A DNA stretch of 51,766 nt, taken from positions 1 through 51,766 of the forward strand of contig CAMWCA010000021.1 in the NCBI GenBank assembly GCA_947172705.1, written 5' to 3'. Of the stretch, positions 1 to 8,712 are shown piece after piece (within the stretch, counting starts at the first letter, position 1; every line of letters begins with the position of its first letter). Below the pieces are notes generated by a model. It ran no database searches. It was not told where the DNA came from and worked only from the letters and a program-made list of their open reading frames with translations. The DNA is from an uncultured Lachnospiraceae bacterium (GTDB lineage Bacteria > Bacillota > Clostridia > Lachnospirales > Lachnospiraceae). Both the position numbers and the translations under genes were made by a program.

Positions 1-216
1 AATCCAACGGATAACTTTTAATTATCCATAAAACCAATTTTGACCCTTCCAACATACAACCACATATAAAATTATACATTTTTCTATAATTTTCACGAGC
101 GACTATTGTTCTCGTTATCTTAACCTATTGTTCCTCCTATCCTCAAACTCCCCTCTTTTGATCCCCCTCCTGCTCCCTATAGTATATTGCCACATACTTC
201 ATCAGCTCATAGTTGT
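1..216. other. AT-rich intergenic stretch without a recognisable gene
   Basis: No coding sequence with a plausible ribosome binding site is visible on either strand. Two small stem-loops can be drawn: GGATAA/TTATCC at about 9-27, and ACGAG/CTCGT at about 94-115. Neither is followed by a convincing T-run on either strand. A pyrimidine-rich tract (CTCC/CCCC runs) lies at about 128-180. An in-frame upstream extension of the gene that starts at 305 runs through here, but it is hydrophobic low-complexity sequence and probably not translated. Confidence 0.5.
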
Positions 217-240
217 AAATTTAATATTAAATTTAATATT
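217..240. repeat. tandem 12-bp repeat containing an 18-bp perfect palindrome; candidate operator
   Basis: The unit AAATTTAATATT occurs twice without a gap (217-228 and 229-240). Positions 223-240, AATATTAAATTTAATATT, form a perfect 18-bp palindrome. It ends 10 bp before the -35 box of the promoter for the downstream gene, whose product looks like a ribbon-helix-helix (RHH) DNA-binding protein. RHH repressors commonly bind short repeats near their own promoter, so autoregulation is a reasonable inference. The sequence is very AT-rich, so a chance palindrome is possible. Confidence 0.4.
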
Positions 241-250
241 GATAAAGATA

Positions 251-279
251 TTGACTAAAATTTCTTTTTATAATATTAT
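251..279 (+). promoter_or_regulatory. sigma-A type promoter for the RHH-like gene
   Basis: The -35 box TTGACT (251-256) and the -10 box TATTAT (274-279) are separated by exactly 17 bp. Both are one mismatch from consensus. The start codon follows 25 bp after the -10 box, preceded by AAAGGAG. Overlapping TATAAT-like strings nearby make the exact -10 uncertain. Confidence 0.55.
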
Positions 280-304
280 AATAAAAAAGAAAGGAGTTCC
301 CACC

Positions 305-934
305 ATGTCAAGACAATCCAACCAGTCCTATTTCGACACCCTCCTAAAAAACACCAAAACCTCCAAAAAGCAAATCGCCCTCTACCTGGACGATGCCAAA
401 ATCGACCGCATCGACACTCTGATAAGAATCTTCTCCTCCATCAGCGATTCCAGAAGCTTTGCGAGGAACACTCTGATCGAGGAAGCAATTGATAAATTTC
501 TGGCTGATTCGGAAGAATATCTCAGGGAAACATACAACATCGATGTAAACTCCTACATTGAAGAAATAGAAAAATTCGATACCCTGATCTTATCTTCCAA
601 GAAACGAGGTTTTGAAGAAACCTTTCTGGGAGAGATAGAAACGCCATGCTGGTACCCATGCCGGATCAGCGACAGTCGGGAACCTTATTTGAAGTATATT
701 GCCATTTACCGCGGACATCCTGTTTCCGCCATCACCCATTATGCCAAGATCAAGGAATTCCGATATGATCCTGCTGAGAAATGCAAGGTATGCATTTTTG
801 ACGGTGCTCCCGTTGAACTGCCCCGCAAAATTACGCTGGGACAAAAAGATGCCTGTTTCTTCAGAGGTGCAAAATACACCACCTTTGACAGTCTCTTAAA
901 CGCTTCCCGAACAGATCAGCTGCTCTTTGGCTGA
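305..934 (+). CDS. hypothetical protein, putative ribbon-helix-helix N-terminus
   Basis: This is a 209-residue protein. The ATG at 305 was chosen because AAAGGAG lies 8 bp upstream; the frame is open further 5' but encodes only AU-rich hydrophobic low-complexity residues. Residues ~25-65 (KKQIALYLDDAKIDRIDTLI... then SFARNTLIEEAIDKFL) resemble an RHH fold: a short beta strand followed by two helices, the second starting at the S-x-x-R-N-x-L-I-E-E-A pattern. Residues ~70-90 are acidic and helical. Residues ~110-205 form a separate, beta-rich, Cys/Tyr-containing part (CWYPCRI, YIAIYRGHPVSAITHYAKI, GAKYTT) that I do not recognise with confidence; a PUA-like barrel is only a guess. It is the only plus-strand gene here and is flanked by its own promoter and terminator. 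It may be a transcription factor or the regulator part of a lost module. Confidence 0.7.
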   Translation: MSRQSNQSYFDTLLKNTKTSKKQIALYLDDAKIDRIDTLIRIFSSISDSRSFARNTLIEEAIDKFLADSEEYLRETYNIDVNSYIEEIEKFDTLILSSKKRGFEETFLGEIETPCWYPCRISDSREPYLKYIAIYRGHPVSAITHYAKIKEFRYDPAEKCKVCIFDGAPVELPRKITLGQKDACFFRGAKYTTFDSLLNASRTDQLLFG

Positions 935-941
935 CGTTTTT

Positions 942-990
942 GAGCCGGAGACAATGTTTCTTTTTCACACTGTCTCCGGCTCTTTTTATT
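942..990 (+). terminator. rho-independent terminator after the RHH-like gene
   Basis: A perfect 12-bp stem, GAGCCGGAGACA (942-953) with TGTCTCCGGCTC (971-982), has a 17-nt loop and is followed by TTTTTATT. It starts 8 bp after the stop codon. The T-run is on the plus strand only, so it does not obviously serve the convergent M56 gene. Confidence 0.9.
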
Positions 991-1134
991 GCCCTTAAAA
1001 TTGTTCCAGTAGTCTTCCAAAGCGACCTATCTCCATTTTGCCGTCACGGCAAAGGTACCGCTGTCAAACATACCCACGCCAACGGAAGTCTCTCCATATC
1101 AATAATTTCACTGCCTTGAAAATAACGCCAGGAA

Positions 1135-2445
1135 TTAATTCGAAGTAAATGTTTCTAAATCCATATAATCTACATAGATATTAGGAAGATCCAATCCAAG
1201 TTCTTCCGCAACAAGAGCTTTTACCCCACTCTGCATCTCAGAATCAGGATTTTTTTCCTGGCACACAATCATTATATAGGCATTGGTAATTTCATCCTCC
1301 AAATCGCTTAAGAATACATATGCTTCCACAATGTTCTCTTCGTCATAATCACGTAAAGCATCCCTCAATTCAATCTCTTTAATCTTCTTTTGATCCTGCG
1401 GTGAGGGAAAATTATCCGCGTAATTATGCTCGTTTTCCATGCCGTGTAATGTACTGAACCCCAAAATAGCGCAGACAATCATAATCAAAATAACGCCTGC
1501 TGCAATGACAGTTCTTTTGGGATATTCTTTATGATTCATAATAGCGCCTAACCTTTCTTTCAAATTTCCTTTGTCTTCAAACATAGCGATTGAAAAAGGT
1601 GTCTTTCTTATGGAATCAGCGGCAACTGCAATTAACGTGTCGCCATACTGTTGCATTTCATTAATATCCAAACTCTTTATGACGGATTCATCACATGCCA
1701 ATTCACATGCTTTATTCATTTCTCGGCGTACAAAATACACAATTGGGTTAAACCAGTGTACTGCTCCAACAAAAATCAGCAGCCACTTAACGAAAATGTC
1801 ATGCCGCTTCATATGCGTAATTTCATGCATCAGAATATTCCGAAGTTTCATATCCTCATATTCTTTATCAGGCAAAATAACTGCCGGACGGAAGAAGCCC
1901 ATTAAAATCGGCGTTCCCACCATTGGGTTTTTATACAGCCGCAGAGTGTTTTTTCTTTCCAGCAGGTTATTCAATAACTCTATTTCCTGCCAATCCGCAT
2001 TTATATTGTGTCTGCCCAGCTTTCGGGCATAAGACACATAGCATGTAATATTGAACCCAAGAACCAGAATCATTCCCAATTGCCAAACCATGAATAAAAT
2101 AACCGCGACACTGGGGAAATAAGAACCTCGCTGGATGTTTTGTGATGTAAATACAAAATTTACAGGCGTTTCAGATGCCGTATCAGAAATCCACTGTGCA
2201 ATATCATGTATCGAATTCATTGGCATTACCGACTGATCTGATATGGGAAGCACAATAATTTTTGATACAGGCAGCATCAAAGCAACTACTGCTGAAAACC
2301 ACATGTAATATTGAAATGACTTAGGGAGTTTATCTCTTATAACCGGTTTTAAAATAAATAGAAAAAGTGACATGACACTGCCAGTAAATGTCAGCAAAAG
2401 AATAAGCTTAAAGATCTCTGTAAGATACGCTTCAATAACCGTCAT
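1135..2445 (-). CDS. M56 family (BlaR1/MecR1-like) membrane metallopeptidase, sensor domain absent
   Basis: This 436-residue integral membrane protein has hydrophobic segments near residues 12-35, 43-60 and 110-135, and another after the catalytic region (about 318-336). The zinc-protease motif HEITH and the downstream E-L-A-C-D-E motif place it in peptidase family M56. In BlaR1/MecR1 a signal activates this protease, which leads to inactivation of the partner repressor. The C-terminal tail here is only ~95 residues and acidic, and it lacks the penicillin-binding sensor of classical BlaR1 (about 600 residues in total), so the signal is unknown. Its start codon overlaps the end of the BlaI-type gene by 4 bp (ATGA), indicating translational coupling. 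No clear terminator is seen after it. Confidence 0.85.
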   Translation of the reverse strand: MTVIEAYLTEIFKLILLLTFTGSVMSLFLFILKPVIRDKLPKSFQYYMWFSAVVALMLPVSKIIVLPISDQSVMPMNSIHDIAQWISDTASETPVNFVFTSQNIQRGSYFPSVAVILFMVWQLGMILVLGFNITCYVSYARKLGRHNINADWQEIELLNNLLERKNTLRLYKNPMVGTPILMGFFRPAVILPDKEYEDMKLRNILMHEITHMKRHDIFVKWLLIFVGAVHWFNPIVYFVRREMNKACELACDESVIKSLDINEMQQYGDTLIAVAADSIRKTPFSIAMFEDKGNLKERLGAIMNHKEYPKRTVIAAGVILIMIVCAILGFSTLHGMENEHNYADNFPSPQDQKKIKEIELRDALRDYDEENIVEAYVFLSDLEDEITNAYIMIVCQEKNPDSEMQSGVKALVAEELGLDLPNIYVDYMDLETFTSN

Positions 2446-2825
2446 TTATTCTCCTCCCCCATTCGGAAATACTTCTTTAGTTCATCAATATCCGCCTCTG
2501 TGAGTTCCCCGCTTTGGCAGAGAGCCGCAACAAAATTCTTTGTACTGCCGTCATAAAGCTTATCGATCAAACTTCTTTTCCTGAACATAACATAATCTTC
2601 TTTTGCTATATTCGGTACATAGTAATGAACCTCCTTCTCCTGAACCGAAACAGCGCCCTTTTTCTCCAATCTTTTTAAAAGCGTTGCAATGGTAGACTTC
2701 TCCCATCCCATTTTATCCCTCAATTCTATACGAATATCGCTAAAAGATACCGCCTGCTTCTCCCGCCAAAGTATTCTCATTACCTCAAGTTCAGCGTCAG
2801 AAATCTTATAACCTGCTGTTCCCAT
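2442..2825 (-). CDS. BlaI/MecI/CopY family transcriptional repressor
   Basis: This is a 127-residue winged-helix protein, the usual size for the family. The N-terminal region (ISDAELEVMRILW, then a recognition helix near GWEKSTIATLLKRLEKKG) is the typical BlaI DNA-binding domain. The C-terminal helices would form the dimerisation part that is cleaved or inactivated through an M56 protease. GGAGG lies 9 bp before the ATG. The gene is first in a two-gene operon with the M56 gene, and a TACA-N2-TGTA operator lies between its promoter and start codon, so autorepression is likely. The regulated target beyond this pair is unknown; no beta-lactamase gene is in the window. Confidence 0.9.
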   Translation of the reverse strand: MGTAGYKISDAELEVMRILWREKQAVSFSDIRIELRDKMGWEKSTIATLLKRLEKKGAVSVQEKEVHYYVPNIAKEDYVMFRKRSLIDKLYDGSTKNFVAALCQSGELTEADIDELKKYFRMGEENK

Positions 2826-2850
2826 TATACCCTTCCTCCCTTTTTCTGTT

Positions 2851-2862
2851 CTACATTTGTAG
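2851..2862 (-). promoter_or_regulatory. BlaI/MecI-type operator
   Basis: CTACATTTGTAG (plus strand) contains the TACA-N2-TGTA core recognised by the BlaI/MecI family, with one extra matching pair on each side. It lies 9 bp downstream of the -10 box, near the expected transcription start, so a bound repressor would block the polymerase. Confidence 0.7.
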
Positions 2863-2871
2863 CACGATCAA

Positions 2872-2900
2872 ATTATACATTCCTTTACCAGTTCTGTCAA
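2872..2900 (-). promoter_or_regulatory. consensus sigma-A promoter of the blaI-M56 operon
   Basis: Read on the minus strand, TTGACA (2895-2900) and TATAAT (2872-2877) are both perfect consensus boxes with a 17-bp spacer. Such a strong promoter next to the operator at 2851-2862 suggests that expression is controlled mainly by the repressor. Confidence 0.85.
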
Positions 2901-2960
2901 CAACCATATAATTATGTTCTGAGAAAGAAAATCAGACATTACATCTCCCCATAGCGTAGG

Positions 2961-2998
2961 TATAAAACATAATAGCAGACTCCGAAGAGCCTGCCATT
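2961..2998 (-). terminator. terminator after polC
   Basis: On the minus strand a 12-bp stem (2971-2982 with 2987-2998, two G-T wobbles) closes a TTCG tetraloop and is followed by ATGTTTTATA. It begins 11 bp after the polC stop codon. Confidence 0.75.
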
Positions 2999-3009
2999 CA
3001 TGGTATAAC

Positions 3010-6000
3010 TTATGAAACAAAATCAAATAAACTGATCTGATTGGATTCGGGCAGATCCCCCAGCAAATGAAGGCTGTCCATCAAATCCACTATGGTCTTG
3101 GACACCTTGGTGCGCTGACGGAAATCATCCTTGGAAAGAAACGGACCGTCCTTTGCCGCTTCCACAATAGCGTCCGCTGCTTTTTCTCCCAAACCGTCGA
3201 TACTGTTTAAGGAGGGCATCAGCTTTCCATCCACGATCTGAAAGTTCCTGGAATGTGCCGAAAAAATATCAATAGGTACGAAATCAAACCCTCTGGCATA
3301 CATTTCCTGTACGATCTTCATATCTTTATAGGAGTCCTGTTCCTTCTTTGACAGGGTATCGCTCCTCCTTTTATATTCCGCCATAACCTTCTCCAGGTGC
3401 TGCTGCCCCAGGCACATCAGTTCGTAAGAAAAAGCCGAAGCACGAATGGAAAAATAAGAAGCATAATAAGCAAGGGGATAGTTGATCTTACAGTACGCAA
3501 TACGCCATGCCATCATGACATAAGCCGCCGCATGCGCCTTGGGAAACATGTATTTGATCTTCTTACAGGACCAGATATACCAATCCGGCACGCCCTTTTC
3601 CTTCATTGCCGCTTCCCACTCCGGCTTCAATCCTTTTCCTTTACGCACGCTTTCCATAATGGTAAAGGACAACGCGCTCTCCACCCCCTGGTTGATCAGG
3701 TAGATCATAATATCGTCACGACAGCAGATCGCCGTGGAGATCGTTGCCGTCCCCTCCAAAATAAGGGTTTGGGCGTTTCCCAGCCACACATCCGTCCCAT
3801 GCCCCAATCCGGAAATCCGAATCAGATCCGAAAGCCGCTGAGGCTTGGTATCCAGAAGCATCTGTATGACAAATTCCGTTCCAAACTCCGGTATGCCCAG
3901 GGAACCCACCGGACAGCCGTCGATCTGATCCGGCGTGATACCCAGTGCCGACGTATTCTGAAACAGCGACATAACCTGAGGATCGTCCAAGGGTATTTTC
4001 GTAGGATCGATCCCCGTCAGATCCTGAAGCATACGGATCATGGTGGGATCATCGTGTCCCAGTATGTCAAGCTTCAACAGGTTATGGTCGATAGAGTGAT
4101 AGTCAAAATGAGTGGTTACAATGTCCGTGGTCATATCGTTTGCCGGATGCTGCACCGGGGTAAAGGAATTGATATCCTCCCCCATGGGAAGCACAATAAT
4201 CCCGCCGGGATGCTGCCCGGTGCTTCTTCTGATGCCGGTACAGCCTCCTACAATACGGTTGATCTCACAGTTACGCTTCCGTTTTCCACGCTCTTCATAA
4301 TAATTTTTCACATAACCGAAAGCCGTCTTATCCGCAAGGGTTGCAATGGTTCCTGCACGATAAGTCTGCCCTGATCCAAAAATAACCTCTGTATATTTAT
4401 GCGCCTTACTCTGGTATTCTCCGGAAAAATTCAAATCAATATCCGGCTCCTTGTCCCCTTTAAAGCCCAAAAAAGTCTCAAACGGAATATCAAACCCATC
4501 CTTTACCAATGGTTTTCCGCACACCGGGCAATCCTTGTCCGGCATATCGCAGCCTGCATTTCCTGCAAATGCCTTTACCTCCGGGGAATCAAAATCATAA
4601 TAATGGCAATGGGGACATCTGTAATGGGCGCTTAAAGAATTCACTTCCGTAATCCCCGCCATAAACGCCACCAGAGAAGAACCTACCGACCCTCTGGAAC
4701 CCACCAGATATCCATCCTCCACCGATTTCCACACCAGCTTCTGGGCGATAATATACATCACCGCAAATCCGTTGGTGATAATGGAATTCAGTTCCTTTTT
4801 CAACCGTTCCTCCACGATTTCGGGCAGATTTTCCCCATATAGCTCATGGGCGCGGTTATAGCAGATCTCCGTTAAGGTTTTATCACTGTCGGGAATAACC
4901 GGCGGACATTTGTCCGGACGAACCGGCGCCATCACATCAATGCGGTCTGCAATTTTATTGGTGTTGGTAATGACCACTTCCTCCGCCTTATCGCTGCCCA
5001 GATAAGAAAACTCCTCCAGCATTTCTTCTGTAGTTCGCAGGTATAAAGGCGCTTGCTCATCTGCATCTGCAAACCCCTTTCCTGTCATAATGATTCTCCG
5101 ATAGACCTCGTCCTCGGGGTCAAGGAAATGCACATCGCAGGTTGCCACCACCGGCTTTCCAAACTCCTCCCCCAGCGCCACGATTTTCCGGTTCACATCC
5201 TTAATATCTTCCATGCTGTTAATAATTGAGATCTTTTCGGATTCGATCATAAACTTGTTATTGCCTAAGGGCTGTATTTCCAGATAATCATAAAAATTTA
5301 CCAGCCGGGCGATCTCCGAATCCGGTCTGCCTTCTATCAACGCTCGATACAGTTCTCCCGCCTCACAGGCGCTGCCAAGAATCAAGCCTTCCCGATGCTT
5401 CATCAGAAGACTCTTGGGCACTCTGGGACGCTTGCTGTAATAGGTCAGGTGAGACTCTGATACAAGGGTATAGAGATTTTCTCTCCCCACATTATTTTGC
5501 GCCAGGATAATTGCATGGTAAGAGGGCAGCCGCTTAATAATATCCGGACTGGAATCCCCCATGGCGTTTACCTTTGCCAGTGTATCGGCGCCGGCTTCCT
5601 TCAACATGGGAATAAATTTCACAAAAATCTCCGCCGTTGCCTCTGCATCATCCACCGCGCGATGATGGTTTTCCAGAGAAATACCCAGAGTCTTTGCCAC
5701 CGCATCCAGCGTGTGCTTTCCCTGATGGGGCAGAAGAATTCTGGCAATCCCCACAGTATCCACATAAGTAAAGGTTTTGCTGATATTCTGCCGTGAGGCA
5801 TTTTCCCTGATAAAACTCATATCAAAGCTTGCATTGTGGGCAACCAGAACCGCATCCCCGCAAAACTCCAGAAATGCCGGAAGCACTTCCTCGATCAGAG
5901 GAGACTCCATAACCATGGCGTCGTTGATGCCTGTCAACTTTTCTATTTCAAAGGGAATAGGTACCTGGGGGTTCACAAAGGTTGAAAATCTCTCTTTGAT

Positions 6001-7536
6001 CTCTCCCCCGGACACTTTCACTGCACCGATCTCGATGATCTTGTTATTTACCGGTGAAAACCCCGTGGTTTCAATATCAAAAACCACAAAATCATCCTCA
6101 AAGCCCTGCCCCTGCTCTCCCGTAACGATCTCCTGCAAATCATCTACCAGATAAGCCTCCATACCGTATATGATTTTGAAAAAGTCCTGCTTATCAGGAT
6201 TTTCTTCCCCGGCTTCTTTCCTCTTTGCCTTTTCCGCCTTCCAAAGATCCTCCCACACATGATTTGCATCCGGGAACGCCTGCACCACACCGTGATCTGT
6301 AATTGCAATTGCCGGATGCCCCCACTGATAAGCGCGCTTCACAATGTCCTTTGCCTCCGACACGCCGTCCATATCGCTCATTTTGGTATGACAGTGAAGC
6401 TCTACCCGCTTCCGCCCGCTGTGATCGCTCCGGGAGGTGGTAAAATCGGGAATCCTTTTGACTCCTGCAAGAGAACCTATGGTAAGCTCATTATCAAACT
6501 TATCAATGGTGGTAACACCTTTCAGCTTGATAAATGCGCCAGGCTTGATTCCTCCTTTGATCTCCTCCACCTGCTCATTATGGGCAAAAAGTTTAATGGT
6601 CATGGTGTCGGTAAAGTCTGTTACATCAAACATCAGAATGGTTCGCTCGTTTTTGATCTCCCTTGCATCAAAGCTGATGACCTTGCCACGGATCACTACC
6701 TCGCCCATTTCCCCCACGATCTCCTCTATGGGCATTGCCTCCTCCTCAAAGTCTCTGCCATAAAGTACATCCGGGTTATCAGAACGTTTAACGGCTCTTT
6801 TAAACTCACCCTTGTTTCCTCCCGATGCGCCTCTGGAAAAACCAACGGCTTTCTTCTCCGGCGTTTTGGGAAATTCCTGTATTTTACCACCGGTTTTCTC
6901 TTTGCCGGAAGCTTTTTTGATTTCTCCTCCTTCTTCTGCCTTCCGGGGTTCTTCCGAAGAAGCCCTTGCCGCAATTTCCGCCACTTGACGGGCAATTTTC
7001 AAATCATCCTCTTCTTTATATTTTCCAGCCTTCTTTTCCTTATAGGTGATCTGGCACAGCACGGAAAAACCGCATCTCACATTAAAAATTTTCTCCAAAA
7101 TCCCCGAAAGCTCTTCCGCCTTACTTCTTGCAGGGATGCTGTCCTCCATGGTCAGGCACAACGTCCCCTCTTCCGGAAAGGTAAGATCGGAGCCTTTGAA
7201 AAGATTATACACAATGGGGCTGTAGTCTCTAAGTTCCAGTAAGATGCTGTCCCGATAGGCATCCATTAGTTTTTCCGGCGTATACTGCTGAGAAAGATGA
7301 AACCGTTCATACAACTTTACCGTCACATTGTGGGAGGAAAAAAACTGCTTTTTGATCTCTCCCTCCACCTTAAATATGGTTTCCTTGGGGATCAGATACT
7401 CACAGCCTATGGTCACTCTCACAAAATCCCTGTTCCTTGTCGCCGATACCCTTTCCACACGCACCTGTTCAAACAGCTCCTGTATTTTCTTGTCCAGCTT
7501 CAGTGTTGGAAACACCTCAAAAAACTGCTTTGCCAT
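3010..7536 (-). CDS. polC: DNA polymerase III alpha subunit, Gram-positive PolC type
   Basis: This 1508-residue replicative polymerase is a little longer than Bacillus PolC (about 1440). An N-terminal region is followed by a basic, low-complexity linker (~185-255) and an OB-fold (~270-340). Next come a PHP domain beginning at VELHCHTKMSDMDG (~380) and an inserted DEDD 3'-5' proofreading exonuclease (VVFDIETTGF, ~480; HNASFDMSFI, ~560). A C4-type zinc cluster (CPHC ... CPVCGK) lies near 975 and the polymerase acidic motif PDIDLNFSGEYQ near 1030. C-terminal helix-hairpin-helix segments follow (LNSIDGLGEKAADAI). The order exonuclease-within-PHP then polymerase separates PolC from DnaE. It is the last gene of the block and starts 3 bp after the ispG stop. 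Confidence 0.97.
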   Translation of the reverse strand: MAKQFFEVFPTLKLDKKIQELFEQVRVERVSATRNRDFVRVTIGCEYLIPKETIFKVEGEIKKQFFSSHNVTVKLYERFHLSQQYTPEKLMDAYRDSILLELRDYSPIVYNLFKGSDLTFPEEGTLCLTMEDSIPARSKAEELSGILEKIFNVRCGFSVLCQITYKEKKAGKYKEEDDLKIARQVAEIAARASSEEPRKAEEGGEIKKASGKEKTGGKIQEFPKTPEKKAVGFSRGASGGNKGEFKRAVKRSDNPDVLYGRDFEEEAMPIEEIVGEMGEVVIRGKVISFDAREIKNERTILMFDVTDFTDTMTIKLFAHNEQVEEIKGGIKPGAFIKLKGVTTIDKFDNELTIGSLAGVKRIPDFTTSRSDHSGRKRVELHCHTKMSDMDGVSEAKDIVKRAYQWGHPAIAITDHGVVQAFPDANHVWEDLWKAEKAKRKEAGEENPDKQDFFKIIYGMEAYLVDDLQEIVTGEQGQGFEDDFVVFDIETTGFSPVNNKIIEIGAVKVSGGEIKERFSTFVNPQVPIPFEIEKLTGINDAMVMESPLIEEVLPAFLEFCGDAVLVAHNASFDMSFIRENASRQNISKTFTYVDTVGIARILLPHQGKHTLDAVAKTLGISLENHHRAVDDAEATAEIFVKFIPMLKEAGADTLAKVNAMGDSSPDIIKRLPSYHAIILAQNNVGRENLYTLVSESHLTYYSKRPRVPKSLLMKHREGLILGSACEAGELYRALIEGRPDSEIARLVNFYDYLEIQPLGNNKFMIESEKISIINSMEDIKDVNRKIVALGEEFGKPVVATCDVHFLDPEDEVYRRIIMTGKGFADADEQAPLYLRTTEEMLEEFSYLGSDKAEEVVITNTNKIADRIDVMAPVRPDKCPPVIPDSDKTLTEICYNRAHELYGENLPEIVEERLKKELNSIITNGFAVMYIIAQKLVWKSVEDGYLVGSRGSVGSSLVAFMAGITEVNSLSAHYRCPHCHYYDFDSPEVKAFAGNAGCDMPDKDCPVCGKPLVKDGFDIPFETFLGFKGDKEPDIDLNFSGEYQSKAHKYTEVIFGSGQTYRAGTIATLADKTAFGYVKNYYEERGKRKRNCEINRIVGGCTGIRRSTGQHPGGIIVLPMGEDINSFTPVQHPANDMTTDIVTTHFDYHSIDHNLLKLDILGHDDPTMIRMLQDLTGIDPTKIPLDDPQVMSLFQNTSALGITPDQIDGCPVGSLGIPEFGTEFVIQMLLDTKPQRLSDLIRISGLGHGTDVWLGNAQTLILEGTATISTAICCRDDIMIYLINQGVESALSFTIMESVRKGKGLKPEWEAAMKEKGVPDWYIWSCKKIKYMFPKAHAAAYVMMAWRIAYCKINYPLAYYASYFSIRASAFSYELMCLGQQHLEKVMAEYKRRSDTLSKKEQDSYKDMKIVQEMYARGFDFVPIDIFSAHSRNFQIVDGKLMPSLNSIDGLGEKAADAIVEAAKDGPFLSKDDFRQRTKVSKTIVDLMDSLHLLGDLPESNQISLFDFVS

Positions 7537-7539
7537 TTT

Positions 7540-8610
7540 CTATACACCCTTATCCTGATTGTTCCAGTGCTCCAGTTCTTCTCTAAGCACCGCAAGAAGC
7601 TGCTCCTCCGGCACCTTCCTTATAATTTCACCCTTCCTGATCAACAAGCCTTCCCCGATTCCTCCGGCAATTCCAATGTCCGCTTCTTTCGCCTCGCCGG
7701 GTCCGTTGACCGCGCATCCCATAACAGCCACCTTAATGTCCAGGGGAAATTCTCCCACCATATTTTCCACCTGATTGGCAAGCCCGATGAGATCGATTTT
7801 TGTCCTTCCGCAGGTAGGGCAGGAAACCACCTCGATGCCTCCCTTTCTCAATCCCAAAGTCCGCAGAATCAGTTTCGCAGATTTGATTTCCTCCACAGGA
7901 TCTCCCGTCAGGGATACCCGTATGGTATCGCCGATTCCCTGGTGGAGGATGAGCCCAAGCCCGATGGAGGATTTAATATTGCCACTGGTAATGGTTCCGG
8001 ACTCTGTGATTCCCACATGCAAAGGGTAATCGGTTTTCTCTGCAAGCATCTCATGCGCCTTCACACACATCAGCACATCTGAGGACTTAATGCTGATCAC
8101 CATATTTTCATATCCCAGTTCCTCGATCATATGTACCTTATCCAAAGCGCTTTCCACCAGCCCCTGAGCGGTAACCCCATGATATTTTTCCACCAGTTCT
8201 TTTTCCAGAGAGCCGCTGTTCACCCCTACTCTTATGGGAATATTTTTCTCTCTGGCAACAGCCACCACCGCTGCCACCTTGTCCTTGCCTCCAATATTTC
8301 CGGGATTGATTCTGATCTTGTCCGCCCCGTTTTCCATAGCGGCAATTGCCATCTTATAATCAAAATGAATATCTGCAACCAGGGGAATGGCGATCTGCTT
8401 TTTGATCTCCCGGATCGCCTGGGCAGCTTCCAGGGTAGGCACCGTACATCTGATGATCTCACAGCCTGCCTTCTCCAGCCTGTGGATTTGCGTTACCGTA
8501 GCGTCCACATCCTCTGTCCTTGTATTGGTCATAGATTGTATTAAAACAGAGCTGCCGCCACCAATCACCTTATCGCCTATCTGAATCTTTCTTGTATGCT
8601 CTCTGGTCAT
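7540..8610 (-). CDS. ispG: 4-hydroxy-3-methylbut-2-enyl diphosphate synthase (GcpE)
   Basis: This 356-residue enzyme catalyses the penultimate step of the MEP isoprenoid pathway, converting MEcPP to HMBPP. The TIM-barrel part starts with GGSSVLIQSMTNT and contains VADIHFDYKMA and KIRINPGNIG. The C-terminal part carries the iron-sulfur ligands, SCPTCGRT and VMGCAVNGPGE, the three Cys typical of the [4Fe-4S] domain. GGAGG precedes the ATG by 5 bp. It follows the kinase gene and leads directly into polC. With dxr and uppS it gives the cluster a theme of undecaprenyl-phosphate supply. Confidence 0.97.
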   Translation of the reverse strand: MTREHTRKIQIGDKVIGGGSSVLIQSMTNTRTEDVDATVTQIHRLEKAGCEIIRCTVPTLEAAQAIREIKKQIAIPLVADIHFDYKMAIAAMENGADKIRINPGNIGGKDKVAAVVAVAREKNIPIRVGVNSGSLEKELVEKYHGVTAQGLVESALDKVHMIEELGYENMVISIKSSDVLMCVKAHEMLAEKTDYPLHVGITESGTITSGNIKSSIGLGLILHQGIGDTIRVSLTGDPVEEIKSAKLILRTLGLRKGGIEVVSCPTCGRTKIDLIGLANQVENMVGEFPLDIKVAVMGCAVNGPGEAKEADIGIAGGIGEGLLIRKGEIIRKVPEEQLLAVLREELEHWNNQDKGV

Positions 8611-8712
8611 TTTTCCTCCATTCCGAAGCTTCTCCGGCTTCTTTCATTTCTCCCGTTATCATTCATTATATTCCACCCCCATGGGAATAGCAATTAAAAT
8701 GACAGCCATCTG

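Noticed and set aside
3397..4374. Long plus-strand open frame antisense to polC (325 codons), with similar ones at 6259-7242 and 7297-8082
   Set aside because: They lie fully antisense to well-conserved polC and ispG coding sequence, lack SD sequences, and their translations are His/Arg/Cys-rich shadow protein without motifs.
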